This document shows positions 56,518 to 64,000 of a DNA stretch of 64,000 nucleotides, piece by piece (within the stretch, counting starts at the first letter, position 1; each line of letters begins with the position of its first letter). The DNA is from a virus, in IMG/VR virus record IMGVR_UViG_3300035670_000178, positions 1-64,000 of that record, one strand, 5' to 3'. The notes below the pieces were generated by a model that was given only the letters and a program-made list of their open reading frames with translations, ran no database searches and was not told where the DNA came from. The position numbers and the translations under genes are program-made.

Positions 56518-56857
56518 CTTTAACAACCTTTCGTTTGATGCTTTCAGGCATCGTTCTACGGAAATCAGCACGGAATACTTCGAGTCTATATTTCAGCTTT
56601 TGATACTCTGCCAAGTGAGGGTAGAGCTTTTGCTTCCTCAGCCACACATCGAGATCAGCTTCTTTATATAACTTAAGTAGAGACTTGTAACTGTCTCGCT
56701 CAAACAACGAAACATACCAATCTCGAACTTCAACCACCTGATCTTCTTCAAGATCCCTGAGGTTCTTGAACGTAACTTTAACTAGAGGAAATCCTTTTAC
56801 GCTCTTTCTCAAACTTTCGTCGAGTGACCTCACCTCTTTTATAACGTTCGATTTCAA
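56492..56857 (-). CDS. Hypothetical helical protein
   Basis: 121 residues, basic and helical (YKSLLKLYKEADLDVWLRKQ). Overlaps both neighbours. May bind nucleic acid, but no motif is visible. Confidence 0.6.
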   Translation of the reverse strand: MKSNVIKEVRSLDESLRKSVKGFPLVKVTFKNLRDLEEDQVVEVRDWYVSLFERDSYKSLLKLYKEADLDVWLRKQKLYPHLAEYQKLKYRLEVFRADFRRTMPESIKRKVVKDVEDHPHS

Positions 56858-57191
56858 TCTTTAGCTCCTTTTTCGTAAGCAAGCCGTAGTTTCTTACGTT
56901 AAGCCTCCTGGCTTCCTTAATCAGATCGACGATCATCGGATCATTCTCACGCCAGGCTTTCTTGAGTCCTTCAAAATCGCCCGCCTCAATCAACTGCCTG
57001 TGTGGTTCTAGATCGTCGAACTTCGCCACTAGGCGTACTACTTTCTGCCAACGACTTATCTCTGACTTGCACATCTTTAAGTCCGCGGCTGTGAAATCAA
57101 CGCCGTAACTCGCAGACATTGCTCTCAAATTGCGCCTCCACTCAGCCAACTTATCTAGTGGATAGCGTGCCAGTTCGGGCCGGCGACCCAT
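56778..57191 (-). CDS. Hypothetical basic helical protein
   Basis: 137 residues. MGRRPELARYPLDKLAEWRR at the start, with several short helices and a basic tail (EVTRRKFEKERKR). Start overlaps the end of the polymerase gene, so it is probably translated with it. Not recognised. Confidence 0.6.
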   Translation of the reverse strand: MGRRPELARYPLDKLAEWRRNLRAMSASYGVDFTAADLKMCKSEISRWQKVVRLVAKFDDLEPHRQLIEAGDFEGLKKAWRENDPMIVDLIKEARRLNVRNYGLLTKKELKIEIERYKRGEVTRRKFEKERKRISSS

Positions 57192-59401
57192 TTCATTTCT
57201 AGTAATGGTACCTTCTCCCTAAGTTCCTCTATCCTCGCAAGGACAGTCTCCTCTACTTTCCCGATCAGACTCGGATCATGCACCACGGCTACGATTTCGT
57301 CGTGAATGTTCAACGTCTGCACTTTCCAGTCTTGAATACCAGCAGGTTGCAAGTCGTAGATAGATCGCTGTACTTCTTTCGTGATGTCTGCGCCGGGACT
57401 TTGGATCTCATGATTGATTGCTGCACGTGATGCTTTCTTCTGAATACGTCGTATAGTTTGATAGAGAGCAGTGCGTAGCGCATTCGACACGGTTTGCGTC
57501 CGTCCTTCGTATCTCTGACAAGTCGGTTCGTCTTTATACTCGAATGGCATGTTCTGCGCTAGATTGTACAACATCCGGCAGATCTTCCACTCAAGCATGA
57601 AGTACCGCCTGTGACCCATGAAAGACTCAATATAGGGTAAAGGCTCCTCCCAAGTATAGTCGTCTCTCAAGGGTCTGTAATGCTTGTAGATTTCTTCCCG
57701 TCGTTTCAAGAACTGTGGGAAGTTCTTGAAGAACTCTTTCTCTGCACGCTTGGATTGCTCCGACGTGGCTTCGAGTTTGTATTCGATCGCGTCAGCCGTC
57801 CCGCCGTACACGAGGGCAAACAACCCTGACTTTGCTTTGCCATACTTATCTTTGTCTTCCATGACTTCATCGTAAGACATACCGTACAATCCAGCGCCAA
57901 ACACGGCGTGTACTTTCTTACCCGTCGTGAGCATCTCATGCCAGTTAGGATCGTCGTACACAGCATCGCAGATCGTCAACTCGAATCCGTCGAAGTCACC
58001 GCCAGCCATGTTCGGCCCGAACGTGAAGCACTCACGAAACGATGCTTCACGATCAAAGCCCTGCGGGTTAAGTCCGCCCGCGCCCGACATTCGGGAACTC
58101 TTCGTACCGATAACGTTGTACCCCGGATACAAACGTTCGGCCAACAACAATTTCTTTAGTACGCGCAACTTCGCGTTCATCTTCCGTGACTTCTTGATAT
58201 GCTTGGCTCGCTTAGCCACCTCGTGAGGCGGACAGTTCGGGCAGCCGTCAAGATCATTTTCGAGGCAGTCGTCGCAAGGCTCAATCCACTTTTCAAGCTG
58301 ATCTAGCGCGGGTTTGTTTGTGCTGCCTTCGACTTTTTCTTCACGCATAAATCTGTCCACTTCAAAGTCGGACATGGCTTCCATTAGATAACGCTTGGCT
58401 TTGCGTGCGTCGATCACCGAAGCGTCAATCTCATCGATAATCGAATCTCTAAGTAGCTCAAGTTTCTCGTAATCAAGATCGAACCCACGCCAACGACACG
58501 ACGCAACAGAGCAAGTCAATACGCTATCTGTCGTTTCTTCAGGTTCACCGAATGCCCGGTACAACTTACGGGTCCATATCACGTCTTCAGTTGCGTACTT
58601 CATAGGCAAGCCCATCTTCCAATGGGCGACATGTGATCTCACGTGAGCCGGCCATGTACCTTTGTAAGCACCGATCATATTTGGCGGCGCGGCTTTGGTG
58701 GGCCACGACTCCATCTCGACGATCCGTTTAGCATAAGGTATGTAGCCTAGTTCAACGGGCTTGTTCTCAGGCATCATTTCCGGGAACGACTTAGTCGGCA
58801 ACCCGAACACATAAGCGCAGAGCGGTTTCAACCCGCCGGACGACTTGGCCCGGCCAATGACGTCCCGCCAGTCGCGATCAATCCAATTACCTTTTTTGTC
58901 GAAGATCGGTTCGGAGTGCCAAATCGGCGTCGGATCGATATGCAAATAACTCTCTAGCTTCGTGTTCATGTTCAGGTAGTCAATCAACTTGTGAACTACA
59001 CTCACGTGGACCTTATGGATTCGCCACTCTTTCTTACCCATAGACTGCTGCAATTCATTCTTGCGAGCAACCATCATGAGATCAACGACTTCGTAAGGCT
59101 TGACGCACTTGCCAAATCTCCCGTCGGCTTCGGCTTCGTACATCATGTTGATGTTCTTGATTGGGATCGTATCCTCCGGCACCAAGGACAGCATGTTGTA
59201 GATCTTTTGAATGTGAAAGTGGTCGAACGTGAGATTGAACCCGCAGACGCCTTCGTTCATCATTCGCTCGATCAACTCAAGCGTGTTTCCCGCAGGCTCA
59301 TTCCACACGTCGTGAATCACAACCGGCCCATCGTCCTGGGCATATTGGATTATGACTGGGACTCCGTGGAATCCGATTGTTTCTGTATCATAGAAGTACA
59401 T
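57155..59401 (-). CDS. DNA polymerase family A with 3'-5' exonuclease
   Basis: 748 residues. Exonuclease: YDTET (D5, E7) and FNLTFD (D60). Polymerase: motif A reads GGDFDGFEL (about 467-475, instead of DYSQIEL), motif B KAKSGLFALVYGG (about 522-534), and motif C NIHDE (H700, D701, E702). A CDDC...CPNC pair at 376-390, between exonuclease and polymerase parts, suggests an inserted zinc site, unusual for the family. Replicative polymerase of this phage. Confidence 0.9.
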   Translation of the reverse strand: MYFYDTETIGFHGVPVIIQYAQDDGPVVIHDVWNEPAGNTLELIERMMNEGVCGFNLTFDHFHIQKIYNMLSLVPEDTIPIKNINMMYEAEADGRFGKCVKPYEVVDLMMVARKNELQQSMGKKEWRIHKVHVSVVHKLIDYLNMNTKLESYLHIDPTPIWHSEPIFDKKGNWIDRDWRDVIGRAKSSGGLKPLCAYVFGLPTKSFPEMMPENKPVELGYIPYAKRIVEMESWPTKAAPPNMIGAYKGTWPAHVRSHVAHWKMGLPMKYATEDVIWTRKLYRAFGEPEETTDSVLTCSVASCRWRGFDLDYEKLELLRDSIIDEIDASVIDARKAKRYLMEAMSDFEVDRFMREEKVEGSTNKPALDQLEKWIEPCDDCLENDLDGCPNCPPHEVAKRAKHIKKSRKMNAKLRVLKKLLLAERLYPGYNVIGTKSSRMSGAGGLNPQGFDREASFRECFTFGPNMAGGDFDGFELTICDAVYDDPNWHEMLTTGKKVHAVFGAGLYGMSYDEVMEDKDKYGKAKSGLFALVYGGTADAIEYKLEATSEQSKRAEKEFFKNFPQFLKRREEIYKHYRPLRDDYTWEEPLPYIESFMGHRRYFMLEWKICRMLYNLAQNMPFEYKDEPTCQRYEGRTQTVSNALRTALYQTIRRIQKKASRAAINHEIQSPGADITKEVQRSIYDLQPAGIQDWKVQTLNIHDEIVAVVHDPSLIGKVEETVLARIEELREKVPLLEMKWVAGPNWHAIH

Positions 59402-59729
59402 CCATTCGATCCTCGTTCACAAAGAGCACGTTAAGTCTACTGCCCATAAGCAAAGGCACGAGCTTAGGGCCATTCTGACTAATTCTCCAAGATCCGATTC
59501 CTGTGATGTCAGGCTCGAAGTTCTTGATGCTCACGATCCCTTTGATTGTGACTGGAACAGACTGACCGGCCTTTGCATTCTCAAGAGCGACGCCGAACAA
59601 ATCACCAAGATAATTGCGGACTGAATAGTTTCCTAAGTGTGTGACAGGATCTCCTTTTGCAATGTCGCATTCAGCAAGGCAAGTGATAATCAGTTGACTA
59701 CATGAACCTCCAATATCACCGTACGGCAT
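59388..59729 (-). CDS. DUF2190-like (capsid cement-type) protein
   Basis: 113 residues. DIAKGDPVTHLGNYSVRNYL then LFGVALENAKAGQSVPVTIK and GIVSIKNF follow the DUF2190 pattern (strand-GD-strand-GVA..DA..G..V.V...G). In other phages such proteins stabilise capsids, but here the gene lies in the replication unit between polymerase and an ATPase, so its role is open. Confidence 0.65.
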   Translation of the reverse strand: MPYGDIGGSCSQLIITCLAECDIAKGDPVTHLGNYSVRNYLGDLFGVALENAKAGQSVPVTIKGIVSIKNFEPDITGIGSWRISQNGPKLVPLLMGSRLNVLFVNEDRMDVLL

Positions 59730-59898
59730 TAAATTTCTCCCAGTTGTCTAGCCAGTGTTTTCTGATCCACACATCCACATCTTTGCCAACTACTTTCAAG
59801 AAGGCGTTAAATCTGTGGCGATCCATTTTTAGGATGCCTTCTGTGAATGGCGGAGTGGTGTTCTTTCTCGCTGTGATGACGTAGAATTCAAGAGACAT
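59716..59898 (-). CDS. Small hypothetical protein
   Basis: 60 residues from MSLEFYVITARKNTTPPFTE; basic, Trp-containing C terminus. Not recognised. Confidence 0.55.
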   Translation of the reverse strand: MSLEFYVITARKNTTPPFTEGILKMDRHRFNAFLKVVGKDVDVWIRKHWLDNWEKFNAVR

Positions 59899-60313
59899 CC
59901 TCACCCCAGTTTTCTGAATCGATCATAACTTCCCCTGGCCCCATCAACTCTAACTTGTATCTGAGTCTTGGGTTGTCGAAGTATTTCTTGATCTTTCCGT
60001 CAATGACCAACATCAACCCTTCGATAGCTTCTTCATCCGTCATGTAGTTGACGAAGACAGGATTGTGCACGCTCACCCACACATCATGCTTGCACGATAT
60101 AAGAGAGTTCATCAACTCTTCAATCTTGTCTATGTCGATGTGAGCGTCAACATCGTCAATAATTAGCGTGTCGGTGGCCCGTGCACAAAGACTTTTGATT
60201 GCTTGGAGTCTCGCATATCCGGATCTAGAATCCGACAGGTACCGCATCCCTTCCAAGTTAGCTAGATACTTGCTCTTTCCGCCTCTATTTGGACCTATCA
60301 GTACTCTCAGCAT
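59888..60313 (-). CDS. Small P-loop ATPase
   Basis: 141 residues from MLRVLIGPNRGGKSKYLANL: Walker A GPNRGGKS (7-14), Walker B LIIDDVDAHI (D53, D54), then VSVHNPVF resembling the H-loop of ABC/SMC-type ATPases. Much smaller than full-length relatives (AAA_21/OLD-like), so it may be a single-domain regulator. It sits among ParB, polymerase and DUF2190 genes. Confidence 0.7.
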   Translation of the reverse strand: MLRVLIGPNRGGKSKYLANLEGMRYLSDSRSGYARLQAIKSLCARATDTLIIDDVDAHIDIDKIEELMNSLISCKHDVWVSVHNPVFVNYMTDEEAIEGLMLVIDGKIKKYFDNPRLRYKLELMGPGEVMIDSENWGEDVS

Positions 60314-60489
60314 TTCCATCTCCCAGCCGGACACTTATGAGCTTTGTGCAGTACGGCTGCCGGAATATGGCAGCCGCACAGCAAGCAAAACTCATCGTCA
60401 TTGAATTCACACGTGGCGCACACATTCAAACGATCAATCATCTTCTCGTTACCGAAAAGAATGTACTGACTATTTTTGAGGAAACCCAT
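60307..60489 (-). CDS. Small zinc-binding protein
   Basis: 60 residues from MGFLKNSQYILFGNEKMIDR. Cys pattern CATC...FCLLCGCH...KCPAGRWKC is a known small phage zinc domain layout (C..C......C..CGC....CP.GKW). Overlaps the ParB gene's end. Role unknown. Confidence 0.6.
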   Translation of the reverse strand: MGFLKNSQYILFGNEKMIDRLNVCATCEFNDDEFCLLCGCHIPAAVLHKAHKCPAGRWKC

Positions 60490-61441
60490 TAACAGGACGC
60501 TCGTAGGTGCGCTCCGCAGCGTTCTCTTTAATAGCGGCCAGTTTCGCATAAAGGAGCTGAGTGTTTTCTTTGTACGATTCCAAATCATCGAAGATGTCCT
60601 TAAGTTCAGAGTCTTGCCGCGGATCGTGAATCAGTTCGTCGAACCAATCCATCAAGTCATAGTCGTTAATCACACCGTTAGTCCAGGCGATCACTTTCGA
60701 CCACCCTTCGTAAGGCACCTGCTTACCGAACGCCCACTCCGTGAGTGCAGCACGCATAGGCTTGGTGCGCTCCATGAGCATGGTGGCTACATTCTGCTTC
60801 GTCTTGACGTCAGTCTTCGTGACTTTCGGCTTCTTGATGCCGTGCTCAAGCTGAAGCAGGATTTCGTCCAGCTTGTCGTTAAGATCAGCCGGGTCGGAGA
60901 TGCTGTTCAACGTACGCACCAGAGCGTAGTCGAAGTTCATCTTACGGGCGATGTCGTTGATCTTGGTGTGACCACGCAGGACCATTTTCGCCAGCATCAC
61001 GCGGGGCTGCACCCACGAACGGGACTTACCAAGCGTGCTCATAATGTCCTGCTCGGAATAGCCCTTCTTCACGAAGTGCATCAGAGCTTTCGATTCTTCG
61101 TAGAAGCTCAGCGCCTGACGTGAATCGTTCTCACGGAAGTTGGCCGCAACCCATTCGTCTTCGGACATCGACGGCTTGACAGTCGCCTTGTAAGTCGGAA
61201 TGCCAGCTTCCTTACAAGCCTTGTACCGGCGAAAGCCGTTCACGAGAATGTACTTACATCCCGTGGCCGCTTGCTGCTCAGCAGTAGCCAAGCACACAGT
61301 ACCCGGCTGATCTTGCCCGCCATTCTTGATGGACACCTTCAGCTCGGTGACATCAATGTTTGCCAGTTCACGGCTGTTCTTGTCGAAGTCAGCGTAGATC
61401 TCGTTCAGCGGAAGAGCGTAAATTCCTTCAAGTTCGATCAT
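60470..61441 (-). CDS. parB: ParB/RepB-family DNA-binding protein
   Basis: 323 residues. KYILVNGFRRYKACKEAGIP is the conserved core of the ParB N-terminal CTPase/nuclease fold (GxRR). A helix-turn-helix follows (YSEQDIMSTLGKSRSWVQPR). The last third is helical and acidic. In phages ParB relatives act in partition, replication control or DNA binding; no parA was seen nearby. It lies in the replication unit, so a role in replication or gene control is more likely than plasmid partition. Confidence 0.8.
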   Translation of the reverse strand: MIELEGIYALPLNEIYADFDKNSRELANIDVTELKVSIKNGGQDQPGTVCLATAEQQAATGCKYILVNGFRRYKACKEAGIPTYKATVKPSMSEDEWVAANFRENDSRQALSFYEESKALMHFVKKGYSEQDIMSTLGKSRSWVQPRVMLAKMVLRGHTKINDIARKMNFDYALVRTLNSISDPADLNDKLDEILLQLEHGIKKPKVTKTDVKTKQNVATMLMERTKPMRAALTEWAFGKQVPYEGWSKVIAWTNGVINDYDLMDWFDELIHDPRQDSELKDIFDDLESYKENTQLLYAKLAAIKENAAERTYERPVNGFPQK

Positions 61442-61442
61442 T

Positions 61443-63245
61443 TTAAAGTTCCTCTAATGCAATGCTTTGCAGGTTGACTTTCTTGTCAAGATTTTCCAAA
61501 ATGTACTTGTCCACAGGGAGTTGTACAAGATCAACTATGCGACATCCACGAGTCATGTCCATACCCATATCTGTGCCGCGCTCAATAGACTGCATTCGAG
61601 CAGCGCCATCGAACGGGTTATGCCAATACATGATCGTCGGACTTGCACTGTAACTCACACCCGTACCGCCAGTGGCCGGATGTGCAACAACACATAACTT
61701 ATCAGGGTATTCTTCGATATTGGCGAAAGCCTTGAGGGCTTCGCCGTTACTCTCGAAATCATGCTTAAATCCACGGCCGTCGATCTTTATGACCTTCCAG
61801 CCCTGTCTCAAAGCGATTTGTTCCATTCGATCAATACAGCCAAGGAATCCACCGAATGCCACAAAACGAGCGGCACTCTCTGCTTCGTCGAGCAACTCGA
61901 TCATCTTGTCTTCTTTCGGGCACTCGACTTGTTCCGTGACTCGCTTCATCGGATGGACTCTTCCATTACCTTCGCAGCGTGTACATGTCGTATTGTCAGC
62001 AACATCCTTTCCTGTTGTCCAGCATTTGGGGCAATCAACCCACCGTGTTTCGTCCGGCACTTCTTTGTAGTAGAACCCGGCACTAAGCTGCGCGAGTTCG
62101 TTGAGTGCCACGGCGGGGCTTGATGCGGATCTTTTGATTTGAGCCGCGTATTTGAGAATCGTCCGTGAGGGCTTGAGTTCGATCATCTCGTAGATCTTCT
62201 CAGGCAGGTTCATACAATCACGCTTAAGGAACTTAATCGAAATACCCCTAAGACGTTCACCCAACAACTTAACTTCGTTGCGGGCCGGTACATAGCCGTG
62301 ATCCGAATCATCGTGCCCATTCTTCGACCGCCCGCACTCGTCACATATATTGTCCGAGTTGCGGCAGAATGCTTTCACGGGGAATTGACCGCCGGTTTCG
62401 TTGTCCTTATATTCTATCTTGTAAATCTTTTCTTCCAAGTCTTTGAAACTATTCTCAGCTAGGAAGCCAGGACGTACAACTTCGATTTGGGACCAGAAAT
62501 CAGCGGGGTTCTTAGGGCTGGGCGTACCGGTCATAGCAACTATATACGGCTGGTCATGACAACGCCGCATTTCATTGCATACATGAAACGCGGCTTGTGT
62601 GCGAAGAGTAGTCCAAGTCTTCAATGCGTGGCTCTCGTCGAACACGATCACTTCGGGCGGTATCAGTTTGTCACCATACTCCTTCAAGCTACTCACGAGT
62701 GCATCGTAAGTCATTAGACTAAGTTGTAAGTTAAAGCCCCAATTCCAGATCTCAACTTCGACGCCGGCAATAGCCGACTTGGGGCCGATGTACCAAGCAC
62801 GTTTGCCTAGTCGTTCGATCACGCTCAGTACAGGCAAAGTCTTACCTGTACGCATCTCAGCCGCTATGTGGCATTGCTCTCGTGCCCACCAGTGTGAAGC
62901 CATAGCTTCCTGATGTGGCATCGGATCGAGAACTTTGCCTTTAGCTTTGCTGAACCGTGGCTGCATACCAAAAGGTTCGACTTGCTTAGTATACTTCGTG
63001 TATGGGCTAGGCGTGTGCGCGTCGAAGTAATCGAGCACCCACAAATTTCGTGGGTTGACCGGGGCTTCGTAGTGCATTGAATCTTTACGCCAGTTAGGCG
63101 GTGCCCCACCTTTCCATACTCTTCCCGAGAATGAATTGATGAACCGTTCTTTGACTACTTTGTTGTAGTGGCTAGGGATAATGATCTTATCCCCGGCCAC
63201 CCGAACATCCATCTGTATAATGGAGTTACCTATTTTGACATCCAC
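61443..63245 (-). CDS. SF2 helicase (SNF2/DEAD-like) with zinc insertion
   Basis: 600 residues. Motif I EMRTGKT (130-136), II DESH (203-206), III MTGTP (238-242), VI SIERGTDMG near the end. Zinc-type inserts between the two helicase lobes: CDECG near 306 and CPKCW, CTRCEGNG (DnaJ-like) near 400. Likely DNA translocase acting in replication, recombination or origin opening. Confidence 0.85.
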   Translation of the reverse strand: MDVKIGNSIIQMDVRVAGDKIIIPSHYNKVVKERFINSFSGRVWKGGAPPNWRKDSMHYEAPVNPRNLWVLDYFDAHTPSPYTKYTKQVEPFGMQPRFSKAKGKVLDPMPHQEAMASHWWAREQCHIAAEMRTGKTLPVLSVIERLGKRAWYIGPKSAIAGVEVEIWNWGFNLQLSLMTYDALVSSLKEYGDKLIPPEVIVFDESHALKTWTTLRTQAAFHVCNEMRRCHDQPYIVAMTGTPSPKNPADFWSQIEVVRPGFLAENSFKDLEEKIYKIEYKDNETGGQFPVKAFCRNSDNICDECGRSKNGHDDSDHGYVPARNEVKLLGERLRGISIKFLKRDCMNLPEKIYEMIELKPSRTILKYAAQIKRSASSPAVALNELAQLSAGFYYKEVPDETRWVDCPKCWTTGKDVADNTTCTRCEGNGRVHPMKRVTEQVECPKEDKMIELLDEAESAARFVAFGGFLGCIDRMEQIALRQGWKVIKIDGRGFKHDFESNGEALKAFANIEEYPDKLCVVAHPATGGTGVSYSASPTIMYWHNPFDGAARMQSIERGTDMGMDMTRGCRIVDLVQLPVDKYILENLDKKVNLQSIALEEL

Positions 63246-63481
63246 TTTTCGTGCTCCTTTTTCACCCTTAACACCTGCGACAAGACATAATAAAACGGAT
63301 CAAGATCAATTGGCGGGTTGCTTAAGAACAACTCCCGCCATGCATCGATCGATCCGTAGTACACATAGTTTCCTTCTTTCTCAATTACGCTCACAGGTGT
63401 CAAGTCCAGTAGGGCGTCTGCCACCACAGCGAATGATAAGCACTGTGGTGGCAGACGAAGCGGGGAGGAGGCCCCTAACAT
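63230..63481 (-). CDS. Small protein with start codon in a hairpin loop
   Basis: 83 residues from MLGASSPLRLPPQCLSFAVV. The ATG is preceded by GGAGG, whose last G is eight bases upstream, giving ideal spacing. That Shine-Dalgarno site pairs with codons 3-6 in an 11-bp stem while the ATG sits in the loop (next entry). A longer reading to 63646 overlaps the real upstream gene and is rejected; a GTG at 63394 would avoid the hairpins but has a poor ribosome-binding site. Compact mixed fold; not recognised. Overlaps the helicase start. Confidence 0.6.
   Translation of the reverse strand: MLGASSPLRLPPQCLSFAVVADALLDLTPVSVIEKEGNYVYYGSIDAWRELFLSNPPIDLDPFYYVLSQVLRVKKEHEKWMSK
63415..63457 (-). promoter_or_regulatory. 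15-bp hairpin in early codons
   Basis: A perfect 15-bp stem (63415-63429 with 63443-63457, loop 13 bases) built around CTGCCACCACAG/CTGTGGTGGCAG lies at codons 9-23 of the 83-residue gene, directly downstream of the start-codon hairpin. Perfect pairing is unlikely by chance in coding sequence and points to RNA-level regulation. Confidence 0.6.
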
Positions 63482-63497
63482 TATAAGGGCCTCCTCC
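63464..63497 (-). promoter_or_regulatory. Hairpin hiding Shine-Dalgarno, ATG in loop
   Basis: On the minus strand GGAGGAGGCCC (63487-63497) pairs with GGGCCTCCTCC (63464-63474), with loop TTATAATGTTAG containing the ATG of the 83-residue gene. The left arm is the Shine-Dalgarno site, so folding should block initiation. A typical design for translational control by protein, RNA or coupling. Confidence 0.65.
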
Positions 63498-63521
63498 GCT
63501 ATCTCAGGCTTACATAGTAGC

Positions 63522-64000
63522 TTAGCTACGTACGTCACCGGGATCGCTAATGAAGGCCGGAGGATTTCGGAATCGATGGATTGCATCGCGAACTTCTTCC
63601 TGTTCCGGCTCGTTGTGGATCTCAAAGTCACCCTGGCGAGCGGCAATCACCGTGCGCTTGTACTTGGCCTTGGGGCCAGTGGGCTGACTGTACAAAATGA
63701 ACTTGTTGTTCTGGGCGTCGAGGCCGTCAAGGATCTTGGACGATCCCACGCTACGCTCGAAGTCAGTGCCGTGGAACACGGTCACGTACTCGCCGAATTC
63801 GGGGAGGTAGAACAGCCATTCGATACCGTACTTGTAACCGTTGACGCGGGCCTTAGCCTTCGCACGGTAATCAGCGTACTTGATCGGATCGCCACCCGAA
63901 TCGACACCGGAAAGAACCGTCTCGAATTCACCTTCAGTGTAGAAGGAAGCCTTCGAGCGGTAGGCCAGACAGACGGCATCAACTTCTTTGCCGACAAGTT
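63522..64000 (-). CDS. Hypothetical protein (5' part outside window)
   Basis: At least 158 residues; the frame stays open to the window edge, so an apparent GTG start at 63785 is internal. Visible sequence: LVGKEVDAVCLAYRSKASFY then EGEFETVLSGVDSGGDPIKY and YGIEWLFYLPEFGEYVTVFH. The acidic C terminus (PEQEEVRDAIHRF) resembles the tail of single-strand binding proteins only in composition. It precedes the SF2 helicase, so it is probably part of the replication machinery. Not recognised. Confidence 0.65.
   Translation of the reverse strand, partial: LVGKEVDAVCLAYRSKASFYTEGEFETVLSGVDSGGDPIKYADYRAKAKARVNGYKYGIEWLFYLPEFGEYVTVFHGTDFERSVGSSKILDGLDAQNNKFILYSQPTGPKAKYKRTVIAARQGDFEIHNEPEQEEVRDAIHRFRNPPAFISDPGDVRS

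Noticed and set aside
60476-61123. 215-codon plus-strand frame
   Set aside because: Antisense to ParB; Arg/His/Val-rich and not protein-like.
63475-63486. TATAAT in the hairpin loop as a -10 promoter box
   Set aside because: No -35 at proper distance; a TTGACA nearby is on the wrong side. The loop is better explained as a start-codon display.
1-64000. Prophage or lysogeny functions
   Set aside because: No integrase, excisionase, repressor or attachment-site repeat was recognised in the window; absence outside it cannot be judged.

Overview
The window is a contiguous piece of a tailed double-stranded DNA phage with a long, probably non-contractile (siphovirus-type) tail. The grounds are one capsid/tail assembly line (terminase, portal, scaffold, P22-type coat protein, tail tube, frameshifted tail chaperone, 1850-residue tape measure) and a self-contained replication set. 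No integrase, excisionase or CI-type repressor was recognised, so nothing here argues for lysogeny. Most genes have GGAG-type Shine-Dalgarno sites. Sec signal peptides, a lipobox lipoprotein and two lysins suggest a bacterial host with an envelope of Gram-negative type, but that is inference and the host cannot be named.

Layout. (1) 1-14.9 kb, minus strand: about 45 small, tightly packed and often overlapping genes of mostly unknown function. These include coiled-coil paralogues, small zinc-binding proteins, a ParB-like protein and a P-loop kinase. The block begins with a strange Ala/Lys/Glu low-complexity gene followed by a textbook terminator. (2) 14.9-15.6 kb: a divergent, gene-free control region with 60-bp direct repeats, a heptamer array able to form G-quadruplexes, and a 28/29-bp duplication. 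It lies directly before the terminase genes and could hold promoters and the packaging site. (3) 15.6-24.7 kb, plus strand: packaging, head and tail-tube genes. Four abundant virion proteins start with almost the same leader, MYFIFGY. (4) 24.7-42.2 kb, plus: tape measure, exported fibre-like proteins, a lysis cassette, and baseplate/hub proteins. (5) 42.2-43.5 kb, plus: an M15 endopeptidase, a small C5-type methyltransferase and a Cys-rich protein. (6) 43.5-64 kb, minus strand: replication and nucleotide metabolism. It carries two Dam-type methyltransferases, dNMP kinase, primase-helicase, three DnaQ-fold proteins, a RecB/Cas4-like nuclease, ATP-dependent ligase, MazG-like protein, sigma factor, a C39-like protein, tRNA(s), a tandem VRR-NUC protein, family A DNA polymerase, a DUF2190-like protein, ParB and an SF2 helicase.

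How it works together. The minus-strand block on the right would replicate and methylate the genome and supply a sigma factor that could switch on late genes. The plus-strand block would then build and package virions and lyse the cell. The two convergent transcription units meet at 43.5 kb, where each unit's intrinsic terminator lies inside the other unit's last gene.

Most notable observations: the MYFIFGY leader conserved at DNA level on scaffold, coat, a head-region protein and tail tube; a T_TTT_TTA frameshift site that restores a full tail chaperone; a start codon displayed in a hairpin loop at 63.48 kb; a two-hairpin intercistronic element with compensatory changes; nested convergent terminators; and a run of signal-peptide-bearing fibre-like proteins in the tail module. 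Several genes below about 60 residues, and the true reading frame at the right edge, were found by reading the sequence directly.
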